A DNA stretch of 64,000 nt from assembly GCA_034370585.1 (NCBI GenBank), contig CP139760.1:3562501-3626500 (forward strand), in the 5' to 3' direction. Positions 35,559 to 46,743 of this stretch are shown here, piece after piece; the first letter of the stretch is position 1, and every line of letters begins with the position of its first letter. Source of the DNA: Fragaria x ananassa. Lineage: Eukaryota; Streptophyta; Magnoliopsida; Rosales; Rosaceae. The notes below the pieces were generated by a model that saw only the letters and a list, made by a program, of their open reading frames with translations, had not been told where the DNA came from and ran no database searches. A program made the translations under genes and the position numbers.

Positions 35559-35986
35559 CAGTGCAAGGCATTCTGCTGTGTAAGTTTCATCACCTAGCCC
35601 TTTCTCCTCAACAAATGTTTTATACCCAGAGCTCAGGCCACCCTAATTTGAAAGTCGATGAAATTATACAGTTACTAACCCTGGTTTTAAACTACACAAG
35701 AAAATTTAGTAATTAAATCAAACCATGATATGAAAACTGAGGGTTTTACCCTAGCTTAAACATAATACCTTGAGGACAACCATAGCCTGGAAAAGCACAA
35801 TAAACTGTGGTGGCTCTCTACCTTGGAATATGTGACCCTGCAAGAAGCCCGTATTTTATATGCATGTCCCAACGACACATTCTCTGTCTAACTTGGCTAA
35901 AGTTCCCAATATAATACCTGAACTGGTCTTCCCTTCATTGAGTTGGACATGGAATTCGCCAAATGAGAAATTGTTTTCTGGTCCTC
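35553..35986 (-). pseudogene. Villin gene fragment, three consecutive exons
   Basis: Three minus-strand exons, 35986-35918 (23 codons), 35837-35769 (23 codons) and 35642-35553 (30 codons), all of phase 0 and all with intact acceptors and donors. They encode EDQKTISHLANSMSNSMKG, then GREPPQFIVLFQAMVVLK, then GGLSSGYKTFVEEKGLGDET and onward, a hallmark stretch of gelsolin-like repeats of plant villins, proteins that bundle and sever actin filaments. A full villin has about 900-970 residues in some 20 exons; only 76 residues are here and neighbouring villin exons are absent. It is a captured or left-over fragment. The open frames are not broken, so it may be recent or under some selection. Confidence 0.85.
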
Positions 35987-35989
35987 CTG

Positions 35990-37200
35990 AAATAGGTGTG
36001 ACCAAAATTCTTTAGCACACAACATATACTGAAGCTTAGATTTGCCAAGTGAAGCACAGAAAATGTATAAGTAATGTAAACAAGGCCATACTATTGTGCT
36101 TACTCTCTCCATGAGGTAAACAACTTTATCCCTACTTAAATAATAGATGGCTTATAAGAAGAGGAGAGTAAACAAAGAACTAGATCAACATTCATCTACT
36201 AATTATTCCCAGACAAATCGCTTCTAGAATAAAATAAAAAATTACAATGCAATATGAACAGAATCTCTGCAAATCATCATATGAACAAAAATAACAAAAA
36301 TGATCAAACCGTCATTCTGAAATTCAAGACCACAAAAATAATGTCGCAATCAAATTAAGCCCTCATACATACACATAAAGATCCTGACTTGTTCAAATAA
36401 AAAAACTTGAACATTTTTATAACCCACAAAAACCCTTACCAAACCAAATTCCAGATACTCCGAATCACATTCATTCTCCTGGACATGAAAATTGAAATTC
36501 ACACAAGTATCCCATGAGCAACAAATGAACAGGGACTCAATTCCTCAGCTGCAGAAAAATAAATGAATTCAATTAAATGCAATCATTGGGCATATCTAAC
36601 CCTATCCCCAGCTCAAACCCGGATGTGGAGATTCCTAGCTTTCAAATCCCTAACTTGCATTTTCTACTCAAAATTACCGATACAAATCGAAAACCCAGAG
36701 CCAAATCCGAAAACCCAGCACAGTGAAGGTCGGAACAACCCGGAGTCAAGAACCTCGCTTATGCGGGGACTTGGTGGACTGGGGGACTAGGTATCGTCAC
36801 AGGCTCAACACGAGTCACCTGGTATCACAATAAAGACAAACTCCCCACCCAAGCGATATTCTTGACCAAAAACTTAGGGGACTTGTTGGCTAAGAAGCCC
36901 TATGAATTAAATTTAGCTTTGCATTTCCTTTCTGTATTTCTTATGTTTTACTTGTTCTTCCCTTTGTTCCCAACACCAGTTTTTTAATATTTAAAGTATG
37001 CATAATCAAGCTTATGAATCTCATCTATCATTATACTAGAAATAGACCCTTGACATCTTATTAAAAGATAAAAGGAGAACATCCATGCAAAATCTGTTTG
37101 TCATACCTGACCTAACATTGACAACCAAACATCAGACAGATACCAACTGTACAAGATTAAATTTCTCTTAATTAAATAAGCAAACCAAACAGCAAGGTAA
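35990..37200. other. Region between the villin and GOT1 fragments
   Basis: No exon of either parent gene was recognised here. On the minus strand 36540-36790 looks like an untranslated first exon with its intron (aataaatgaattc, then ctgcag), possibly from the villin or another gene. The rest is AT-rich. Confidence 0.35.
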
Positions 37201-37208
37201 GCACTTAC

Positions 37209-37401
37209 ATTCCAAAGAGAAAGCAAACCGCGGTCGAAGAAAAACACGACACCCAGAAACGTGAACAAGATGCCAAACCCAAGCAGACCCAACCCAACCT
37301 CTGCCAATGTGAAGTGAAGAGCTCAAGCTTACGAGACATAGATTGGATTCAAGGAAATGAAAAGAGTGCTTACTTTTTTGTTCATTCAATTCATAAGCCA
37401 T
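37209..37401 (-). pseudogene. GOT1-like vesicle transport gene fragment, first two coding exons
   Basis: Exon 1 (37401-37374) encodes MAYELNEQK plus one base; exon 2 (37300-37209) completes the lysine and continues VGLGLLGFGILFTFLGVVFF to GLLSLWN, then a GTAAGT donor. This is the N-terminus and first membrane helix of GOT1, a four-helix Golgi membrane protein of about 140 residues needed for ER-Golgi transport. A 5' UTR-like stretch lies upstream of the ATG behind a ctgcag acceptor. The remaining exons, which should encode the other helices and the conserved RYRGK tail, were not found; the villin fragment follows instead. The two exons are undamaged. Confidence 0.85.
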
Positions 37402-37503
37402 CTTGGCAGATTCTAGTTGACGATGAGAAGCGAAGAGCACAAGCTGCAGTATCCATCGATAAAGTAATTTTCGCATGACAAAACTTATAATAGAATTAGA
37501 TGT

Positions 37504-37925
37504 TCGCATGACAAGTTGCAGAAAAACTTAAACAGATGGAGCAATTTTCTTGTATATCGAATTGTGTTTTGATGATTTACATTGCTATGTTTATATAGAA
37601 GATTCAAGTCACTATTTGAATCCTACCCAAGACTGAAAATAGTATGGACAAAGCCATTTACACCATCCTGCTAAGCCATGCTCTAGTGATTGATAAAGTA
37701 AGAGAGCCTATTACAAGCCATGCTGCTAATTAGGCCATGCTGCTGCAACAGTAACATGTGCTTCATCAAACACCATGCTGGTTCAACAGTAACTTCATGC
37801 TCCACATGCCTTATCAGCATAACACCCAACTGTTCACTGCACAAGGCTTGTGCAGTGACTTGTGCAGTGACTTAGATATATGCACAATAACTCAATACCC
37901 CCCCCCCTCAAGCTAGATCAAGGAG
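37504..37925 (-). mobile_element. Probable copia LTR with polypurine tract, minus strand
   Basis: On the minus strand a purine tract (gcttgagggggggg, about 37901-37914) is followed by about 390 bp that include a TATA-like ttctatataaac near 37590. This is the layout of the end of a Ty1/copia internal region entering its 3' LTR. A sequence block tgcactgcacaag is duplicated inside. The far boundary and target duplication were not resolved. Upstream sequence to about 38330 may be the non-coding end of the same element. Confidence 0.4.
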
Positions 37926-38572
37926 AAACCTTGAGCGAAGCTTGCCAAAACATTCGACGAAGTACGAAACTTTTTTTTTTCTCCAAGTTTGTTCCTTCTT
38001 GTTCTTCACCTCCGCAGAACTATAACTCCAATAGTCCAACACTAGACAAAATAAAATAAAATTGGACAACAGGTTCTCTTCCAAAATAGAATGGAAAAGA
38101 TCAGAACATGACCATAGATCAGATTTCTCTTCCACAATATAAAGAAGAAATCAATGGTCAAGAGATAAAGAGTCTTATACAAAAGAACTCTGAATAGAGT
38201 CTAGAAAAGATTTATTAGAGCCTAGACGCATCTTGGAGAGGAGTTGGAGGCAGCTAATGTGATTTTGTGCCGAGGCAGAGGTTTTCTGGCGAAACTCATT
38301 TCCATTAAAGACGAAACTCGTTTCGGTGGCTTTTTAAAATGATACTTTTGTGGAAACGCGTTTCGGAGCGTTTCGTTTCTGAAACGTGAAACGCTAGTAT
38401 TTTGACGTTTCGGTGCAACGTAGAAATTTTGGTTGTATGTTGCTGGAGCTGCTTGTTTGGCATACTGGTTCGGTTGCTATTGTTTTGAACTCCACCACCC
38501 TGTTTCGAATGGGGATTGTATCTACACTTCACAGATTTTCGTCTTCAGTCCAGCCTTCTTCTAGATTGATAA

Positions 38573-38632
38573 TATATATATATATATATATATTATAATC
38601 TATATGGTTGTTTATATATATAATTATAATCT
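38573..38632. repeat. TA microsatellite and duplicated AT-rich unit
   Basis: A (TA)n run is followed by two copies of a unit with ataattataatctat and ggttgttta. Confidence 0.8.
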
Positions 38633-38839
38633 ATGTGGTTGTTTATCTAAATACTCATTAGTTATATATGTACTCTGATGTAAACCATACTCTTATACCA
38701 TATATACTCCTATATAGGGAGGTTGATAAGAATGAATGTGCACATTTTTATCTCCTCCCAACTATTCTTTATGTGTCTTCTCTCTGTCCAATTTTTTTTT
38801 TAAAAATACTTAGTTGATAAAGACTCACCTTGGCCCGTC

Positions 38840-39080
38840 AAATCCGTCTGCTCCTCGCCTTGTTTCACCCGCCTCACTTATATCACTTGCCTAACCCGTC
38901 TCGCCTCGCCCCACCTAACTCGCCTTGTTGCGCCCCAATCATGAACATAAACTCTCTCACTCGCCTCATTTGCCTCGCCTCACCCGCCTCCTCCTCGCTT
39001 CGCATCACATGTCTCTCTCGCCTCACCTCACCCCGCCTCCACCTCCCCCCGCCTCACTCATCTCGTCTCGCCCTGTCTTA
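38840..39080. repeat. Pyrimidine-rich minisatellite built from cgcctcac
   Basis: Irregular repetition of tcgcctcaccc-like words over about 240 bp. Open frames of 67-115 codons here are produced by the repeat. The neighbouring sequence ttcatttaaaggggg with gaacagtaa occurs twice more down to 39370. Confidence 0.7.
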
Positions 39081-39131
39081 TCTACGGCTTCATTTAAAGG
39101 GGGTCAGACATTGTTCCTTGAACAGTAATAT

Positions 39132-39161
39132 CCCCCCCCCCCCCCCCCCCCCCCCCCCCGC
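39132..39161. repeat. Second poly(C) tract of 30 bases
   Basis: An uninterrupted C30 run following gaacagtaatat. It equals the length of the tract at 32799. Confidence 0.95.
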
Positions 39162-39801
39162 GCCCGCTTTGATTTGAGCTGAAAGATATGATTGGACTTA
39201 TGTCCTTATTTGTGGGTGAGAGGCTTAATCATGTCGGTGGGATGATAAGGATGATACATAGGTGACTTCATTTAAAGGGGTTCAAACACTGTTCCGTGAA
39301 CTGTAAACCCTTGGGTGAGACATATATGTGGCTTAATCATGTCCGTTGTTCCGTAAACAGTAATCCCTCCCGTTTCGCTTAATATATACAGATTTTTTTT
39401 TTGGATAATTCTTAATATATACAGATACTGTGTCTCCAAATGAGGTTATCGCTTATGTTGTGAACTGTAAAATACAGCCAGAGATTAAGCCCCATCATTT
39501 GTTATATTGGGGGGCTCTTTACCTGAGCTGGGTTATAGAGCAGCTTTCTTCTACCCACTGTCTCATTCTTAAAGCCTATTGAAGTTCTTAGATATCGAAC
39601 ATGACCGGTTTTGTAGATCCTAGTATTTTTCAATAATTTTGAGATGGTTGTTAAATTCAAATGTAATTGAAAAGGTAACTAGATGATAGGCTGTGATGTT
39701 TAAATGAAATCGGGAGCCTATGAAATTTGAGAACGTTTCTCACTCAGTCGGTCAGATTTGGTCAAATTTCAGGGTGAACGTTCTCATTCTGCATTAGTCT
39801 C

Positions 39802-41736
39802 ATGAAATTTGCCAGTCATGTCTCAGTCTTGAGAGTCTCCGTAATGAGCCTCTCCGCTACACGCAAGACGTTCACCCTCAAAATCTTCCGATATTACACC
39901 TGTGCCACTGCCCTCCACCCATCGCCGGACCTCCACCACCTTCTCCAGCTCTCAATCACACACCGCTCTCTTCCACTCGCCCAACAATCCCACGCGCGAG
40001 TCCTCACCCATGGCCTTCACCAAAACCCATTCATCGCCACCAAGCTCATCTCCGCCTACGCCCAATTCAACCACCCAACCAACTCCAAGCTCGTCTTCGA
40101 CTCCATTCACCCTAAAAACGTGTATCTCTGGAATTCAATGACCAGTGTCTACGTCAGAACCCGTCTTTACAACGAAGCTTTCAGTTTATTCATCGAAATG
40201 TTGTGTTCTGCATCCCCGGATGAGTTTACGTTTTCGACAATGGCGAAGGTTTCCGGCGAGGCTGGGAACTTGGATGCCGGAAAATGGGTTCATGGAAAGT
40301 GTGTGAGAGCTGGGTTTGTTTCGGATATGATTGTCGCGAATTCGGTGATGTCAATGTATTGTAAATGTGGGGAGTTTGGGGAGTGCAAGAAGATGTTCGA
40401 TGAAATGCCTGAGAGAAATATTGGGTCTTGGAATGTGTTGATCGGAGGGTTCGGGAATAGCGGTGACTGTGAGTTTGGGGATGGGGTGTTGGAAATGGTG
40501 AAGGGTATGATGAGGAGTGGGTTGAGGCCCGACGGGTTTACTGTTTCGAGTTTGTTGGCAATGTGTGGAGGGGTGGGTGTTGGGGGGTTGGGGTATGGGA
40601 GGGAGATGCATTGTTATGTTGTGAAGTATGGGTTGGAGTTGAGTTTGGGTTCGGATGTTCATCTTGGGTGTTGTTTGGTTGATATGTATTGTAGGAGTGG
40701 TAGAGTTGATTTGGGGAGACGGGTGTTTGAGGGCATGAAGTGTAGAAATGTGTATGCTTGGACGGCGATGGTCAATGGTTATGTGCAGAGTGGAGGTTCT
40801 GATGAAGGGTTGGTTCTTTTTAGGAAGATGCAGGTGGAAGATGGGATAGAACCCAATAGAGTATCACTTGTGAGTATTCTCCCGGGTTGTATTTCACATG
40901 CTGGTTTAACGGGCGGGAAACAAATTCATGGGTTTGTGATTAGGAAGGAGATGAATCATGATGTATCTTTATGCAATGCTTTGATTGATATGTATTGCAA
41001 ATGTGGGAGCTTGGATTTTGCGAGGCAAGTGTTTGAGGATGACTCGTTTTGTAAGGATGCAATCTCTTGGAGTTCGATGATATCAGGGTATGGATTACAT
41101 GGAAATGGTGAGGAAGCCATTGTTTTGTATAATAAGATGCTTCGGCTTGGAATCAAACCGGACATGATAACCATAGTAGGGGTTCTTTCAGCCTGTAGCA
41201 GGTCAGGAATGGTAAATGAAGGCCTTTCAGTTTATAGCTCTGCAACAACTGATTATGGAATCAAACCAACAGTGGAGATGTGTGCTTGTGTGGTGGATCT
41301 GTTAGGTCGATCAGGAGAGCTCGATCGAGCATTAAATTTCATCAAAACGATGCCTGCAGAACCTAATCCAAGTGTTTGGGGGGCTTTAGTTACTGCTTCT
41401 GTATTGCATGGGAACCGCGACATGCAAGATCTAGCTTATAAGTTCCTCATTCAACTAGAACCCGAAAATCCGTCAAACTATATCTCAGCATCAAATTTCT
41501 TTGCTTCTTCTAGAAGATGGGACGTTGTAGCTGAAACACGAACAATGATGAAGGACAGAGGTTTGAGGAAGACACCTGGGTGCAGTTGGATCAGCATTAC
41601 TGGTAAGACTCATTCTTTCTATGTTGCTGATAAAGTACATCCTTGTTGTGATTCAATCTATGAGATGCTTGACTACCTCATCTTAGTAATGAAGGGAGCC
41701 CCCAATTTCCATGACTTGGTAGAATATTCAGCCTAG
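39802..41736 (+). CDS. Pentatricopeptide repeat protein, PLS class with E domain
   Basis: An intronless gene of 644 codons, as usual for plant PPR genes. The first 50 residues are basic and hydroxylated and would serve as a mitochondrial or plastid targeting peptide. From about residue 60 PPR units run in the P-L-S pattern, with the usual WNSM, WNVLIGG, AWTAMVNGY and SWSSMISGY blocks and the recurrent YCKCG. An E-type C-terminus follows (LLGRSGELDRALNFIKTMP, then WGALVTAS and PGCSWI), without a DYW deaminase domain, so it could recruit a partner for C-to-U editing in organelle RNA. The target site is unknown. An internal Met at codon 15 is an alternative start. No frame damage is seen. Confidence 0.92.
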   Translation: MKFASHVSVLRVSVMSLSATRKTFTLKIFRYYTCATALHPSPDLHHLLQLSITHRSLPLAQQSHARVLTHGLHQNPFIATKLISAYAQFNHPTNSKLVFDSIHPKNVYLWNSMTSVYVRTRLYNEAFSLFIEMLCSASPDEFTFSTMAKVSGEAGNLDAGKWVHGKCVRAGFVSDMIVANSVMSMYCKCGEFGECKKMFDEMPERNIGSWNVLIGGFGNSGDCEFGDGVLEMVKGMMRSGLRPDGFTVSSLLAMCGGVGVGGLGYGREMHCYVVKYGLELSLGSDVHLGCCLVDMYCRSGRVDLGRRVFEGMKCRNVYAWTAMVNGYVQSGGSDEGLVLFRKMQVEDGIEPNRVSLVSILPGCISHAGLTGGKQIHGFVIRKEMNHDVSLCNALIDMYCKCGSLDFARQVFEDDSFCKDAISWSSMISGYGLHGNGEEAIVLYNKMLRLGIKPDMITIVGVLSACSRSGMVNEGLSVYSSATTDYGIKPTVEMCACVVDLLGRSGELDRALNFIKTMPAEPNPSVWGALVTASVLHGNRDMQDLAYKFLIQLEPENPSNYISASNFFASSRRWDVVAETRTMMKDRGLRKTPGCSWISITGKTHSFYVADKVHPCCDSIYEMLDYLILVMKGAPNFHDLVEYSA

Positions 41737-43312
41737 ATGATAGATCACACACATTAGTTAGGCATAGCTTATCTTTTCGATAAATTAATTCATTCTAAGA
41801 TGCTTTACGTATATTCTTCAAGGGACAAAGGAAGTGTATTCAGCCTATGATAATTCGAATCATACTTTCTCTGCCTCGGAATTTTTTTGGCGTATTACGC
41901 AAGAGAAGATTACTTTACCCATAATGGTATATTTTGTTTAGTTTCTCTTTGATAACACCTTGTATACATCTTTCTTTCTGTTCTCACTGATTCATTCCTA
42001 TCCACAATTGAGCCTGCCGGCATCGTTGTTTTGTTTATTTCACGGTTAGCTTTCCCATACTACTTACCATGTGCCATATGACTTTGCATAGTGAAACGTA
42101 AACATACAAAAACTGTGCTAGCTGTTGTGGAAGAACTAAAAGAAATGCTGGAACCAGATTCATCAAGGCATTTAAATTCCTACTAGTCATGTTAGATATA
42201 GAAAGAAAGGGTCTGCAAATTTGATTTTCCCAAATGTTGCTATTGGCCATGAGTAGTTATGATACGTACTGTACTTCGCTATCTTTGTTCAACTGGAATC
42301 ACCTAATCCACCTAAGTGAGCAAGTGTTTGTGCTGCTCAGGAACCTCTTGGTAAAAGTCTAAACTTTAAATCATATTGTGAAATAAGGAAGCATATTACT
42401 TAAATTCATGACATCAAACGATCCTACAGCACTATCTATGAACATACCACTTCGTATGTCCTTTCCAAGGCATTATTTTTGCAACAACTATGAAACTGTG
42501 TATTGTACCACGGAATTAATAAAGGATCCAAATTATTTCCCTATTCCATTAGGATTCTATTACAACCTTAAATTTGCCATTCCTTTCATTTATTAATTTG
42601 TAATAAAAATTCTATTACTGAGAGATTAAAGATGAATAGAATTTCAGTTTTCTGCTAGCATCATATATTATTTTCATATCACATTAATTATTAAGTTCAA
42701 TTTTCTGAAACTTCTTGCGCAACATGCATTTTCCTTCCTCCATCTGATTTGCCTATTAATGTAAATCGTGAAAAGGAAGCGAGTGGCCAGAGTACGCCTG
42801 ACCCTTATCTCCAATATATACTGGTAGATGCCCCAAAATTTATAGAGTTTTTATTTTTCTTCTTTAGGCCAGCACACCATACAGAGTAAGATCAACTAAA
42901 CAGTTACCTCATTCCACTAATCTATGAGAAAGTACCACTAATATACATGATCGAACAGCTCATGCGTGATGACATCTGAATTGCTGATTTCTGGAACAAA
43001 AGCTCAATTACATCCATCTGATTACCTTTTACAAAATTCAGCTCCATTTAACATGAGGTAGCCGTTTCTCTGTCATAGTCTGATCATACGTACCAGCAAC
43101 AGAGATGGAGCCTCTTCCTAAGTTAAGGATGGTATGAACAACATGAACAACGGTCTGTCGATCAAAAATACCTTCGCTGCAACCAAAGGAGTGAGTGGCA
43201 TGTTCATCTCTAGCTTTCAGGTTCTCTATATAGCAATACCGCATATGCTTCTCTTTTTCAAACCCCTTTGCACCCCCAAAAAGATATGTTAATCCGCAAG
43301 AAATCTGATTCT
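41737..43312. other. Intergenic region between two convergent genes
   Basis: Holds the 3' UTRs of the PPR gene and of the transporter gene. A minus-strand open frame at 43038-43316 directly behind the transporter stop has no recognisable domain and is most likely 3' UTR. No repeat was identified. Confidence 0.5.
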
Positions 43313-45482
43313 TCAACTCTCTGCCTCAGATTCTCTCTCTCGTCTGTAGATATATACTGAATCATATACCACTCTGCCAATCCTTCTATTTTTCTGACTC
43401 CTCCTGCTTAAACTTTTCTTCCGCTCCTTCCCAACAATAGTTTCTGACATGGGTAAATGATGAATCCATCCCAAGGGAAGTAAAGCTGCAACAAACTGTA
43501 CCAGTATCCCCAAAGGCAGGCTTGAGTAGTCACCAGCTGTTACTCCTATCAGAGAAGCCAATCCAATACCTAAAAACCCGCTAACTATTGATGAAAAAAT
43601 TAAGGCTGAAGCTAAGAAAGCAGTGAGCGATCCTTCACAACCTCGAGGACATAAGTGGGCAAATAAGACTGAGAAAGGTAAGAGCTTGAACTGTGCAATT
43701 GTTTCTGCTAATCCAGAAAAACAAAGAACGAAAACCTCATTCGGAATCCCCACTCTCAGATTTATCTGTCTTACTAGAATAAAGTCGAGAAGGAGGGAAA
43801 AGGCATACACAAACTGCAGAATACGAACCAACTTCCTCATTGGGACTCGTTTCCAATAACAGTCGTAAAGTACTGTTGTGGAAAGAAGCATTAGCTGGCC
43901 AATTACCCGAGACATGCCAATGACTGAAGGATCAAGATTTAGACATTGTGTTTGATAGCAAAAGATGGAACCTGTCAGAAGTGGGACAATGGCAATAGAA
44001 GCTACAATCCAAGTAAGTGGACAAATAATCCTTTGCTCTCGAATTCCCGTCATTAGATCCGATAATTGTTTCCTGAGACTCTCCAAGATTGGTTTCCCAG
44101 CAAGACTGTGCTCTGACAACTGTGGTAAACCAAGAGAATCCTCTCTTATTGACGAAGAAATTGCAAGTTGAGCCGAAAGTAAAACCGAAAATAGGAGAAA
44201 CATGGTCCGTGGTGGTGCTTTCATTAAGAAATATCCACCTAATAAGTTCCCAAGGATTCCACCAGCCGCTAATGCCATGAATGCATAAGACTGGAGGCCT
44301 TTCACCCTGTGTTGCTGACCATATTCTGCAACAAGAGCATCCTTTGCTACTTCTGTAATTGATGCTCCAAGATTACTGAGGAGAACACACGCCATAATGG
44401 TGGGAAGGGCCTTTGCAGCAACTGGAACCAGTGCTAGTGATCCCCAAGACAGGACCTGTAGAAGAACTGAAGTTTGAAATCCATCAGACTCTGTTCAAGT
44501 AATCAATTATACATGCCACATAGCTCACAGGTTTCAGATAGCATATACATACTTTATATTACCTTTTCAACATCCATATATGGCTAATTTTATTTCAAAT
44601 TGAAACATTCATATTGAAACATAGTTCACACCATTAACCAGCGTTTCTAGGTTCAACTTTAGCACTGTTTGACAGCATCATAATTTCTAGAATCTATAAA
44701 TTTGACAGAGATTCTTTTATTATGTTAAGGAATTTAATCACTACTAATGAATCAAAGGAATGTTGGGAACATGGGAAATAAAGAAACAGAACCTAGAGCT
44801 GAAAGAGGAGGGAGAAATGAATAAAAAGTACAGTTTCAATACAAAACCACCAAGATGAAGCCTTTCATCCTTGTATTGCTAAACAAAAATGTATAAGCAA
44901 CTTTACAATAATTAACAAAGTTCAGATTAATAGAATGACAGAGATAAGGCAAGGGATTTGAAACTAACCTCCAATAGAAACGTAAGGAATTCGATGAGCA
45001 CCACCAATATAAAGAGCATCAGAGAGGAGTCCATACAAGGGCTTAGCCACCATAGGAAGATTACCAGAATGTTGCACAAGTTGCAATATCGAAGGGTGCA
45101 TATTAAGATTGTGAGCCATGTGAAAGTTCAAAGCCAACCATGGAAAGCACCTAAAGCCTTGCACCCAATACCCAAATCCACACAAAATCATCATTTGTTG
45201 GCTTCCCAATTTGGGAAGGCCTCTCCTTTCCACATTGGCCCTGTTTTTCTTGGCCTTTCTGTGAACAACCTGAGTTGGGGTGACCAAGATGGGATTTTTA
45301 AGCTGGATTTTGGGTTCTTTGAGGTTGTGAACGGTGGTGTTATCTGGGTTTTGACGGTGCAAACAAATAATGGGTGGTTTTAAGTGAAAAGGATGGTGTG
45401 GTTGCTTTCTTGAAAGGTTCATCACTTTTGGATTGATTGCTGTTGCCCATGGATTTTCATATGAAATTGATGTGTAAATCAT
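43313..45482 (-). CDS. Folate-biopterin transporter family protein, FBT8/9-like
   Basis: Two exons, 45482-44969 and 44466-43313, join in frame (SIG|VLLQVLSW) to about 555 residues. The FBT family belongs to the major facilitator superfamily and moves folates or related pterins; several plant members are in the plastid envelope. The first 90 residues are basic, rich in Ser, Thr and Pro and lack acidic clusters, fitting a plastid transit peptide. Then come CGFGYWVQGFRCFPWLALNF, LPMVAKPLYGLLSDALYIGG and the family signature SNLGASITEVAKDALVAEYG, followed by about ten hydrophobic segments. The substrate of this subgroup is not established as far as I know. The last 35 residues are basic and variable. 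An alternative start Met lies at codon 21. The gene is convergent with the PPR gene. Confidence 0.88.
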
Positions 45483-46743
45483 GGTAATCTGGGTTAATAC
45501 TCAAAAACACAGATACAAAATAGGAGAGACAAATTCAGCTCAAGCTTCCCTAATCTCTATTACCTCCTCAAAATTTGACTCTCAAAAAACACAAAATGAA
45601 TGAGGCAGAAAAGAAAGGAAGGCTGCTATTATTAGACCAAGACTTAATGGAGTTGGTATATAAATGTGAGAGATCTAGAAGAGTGAAGAGACTGAAGACA
45701 AAGAAGAGCATAGAGGGAGAGGTTTTTTTTTATGTTGGTTTGTCCCTGTGCGTCTTGTCTTGCTGTCATTTGCCGGGGGCTTTGTTTGAGGAGGCAGCAC
45801 GCGCCGCACGTGAGAGTGGGTCCGAGAAAATAGGGGATCAGCGTGGGTGTCTCGGATCGGGTCCACGTGCCCGATTTGGTCAGGGTCCGTTTTCTGACCC
45901 AATCAGGAGATCTGAGTTACGGACTTGATTGGGAAATCTAGGACTTGTTGGACGGCTTATTGGATTCGCGGTCAGAAATGTTCCGTTTGTTAAACGGAGA
46001 AAGACAGCGTTGGGAGTTGTTTTTACACGCGCGCGTGTGTTTCACGTTAATAGTAGGACCGATGGGGTGGTGCATTGCGGGAGAGAAGCGCGTGGAGGTT
46101 TAGGTTTGGCGGCAGAAACTTCGAAGTTGGAAACGATGTCGTTAAACGTAGATATTTTCATTGTTTAGGGCAAGTACAATGCATTAGGTGCACTATTTGG
46201 AGTGGGAGTGGGAGTGGGAGTGGAGTACGGTTGTAAAAGTTTGCTTTCGAGGCTAAGCAACAACGTTTGAGGGCATGCACCTATTACAACAAACATGTGC
46301 CTTAGCTTTCGTACTTGAAAGACAAAACTTCATATTAAACACAGTAAATTTAAAACTCCGAATTTTTAAGTTGTGTAAAGTCTATAATCGATACAGTATT
46401 CACAAGTAGAGGTCATTATGAGCTTGCAATTTTTTCAAAAATGTAGCAGTTTGTCGACTCTGTAAAAACAATAATTGTTTTTGAAGTTTTATTCAGAAAG
46501 TCACGTAAAACTTTAAAATTAATTGCGGCTCTCGATAGGTTCAAAGGAGACATGTGGTTTGGAGGCCAGCACGAGGTCGGCTAATGTCAGCTATTTTGGT
46601 CATAAGACACTCGTCACGTGATGGTTGCCTTAGGCTTAAGCTCTTGACAAGTGTTGCAAGGAGCTTGGTGTGTTTTTCTATTTTTGACAAGTAGCAATTT
46701 TTGTATTTTAATATTTTATATTTGTCATTTATATGACTCATTG
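45483..46743. other. Upstream region of the transporter gene and intergenic DNA
   Basis: Open frames up to 117 codons are not convincing. A gagtgg hexamer repeat stands near 46199-46223. The GC-richer part near 45780-46100 contains cacgtg-type words but no assignable element. Confidence 0.45.

Noticed and set aside
38830..39177. 115-codon plus-strand frame
   Set aside because: Built from the cgcctcac minisatellite and the second C30 tract.
40351..40662. 103-codon minus-strand frame inside the PPR gene
   Set aside because: Antisense shadow of an intact coding exon.
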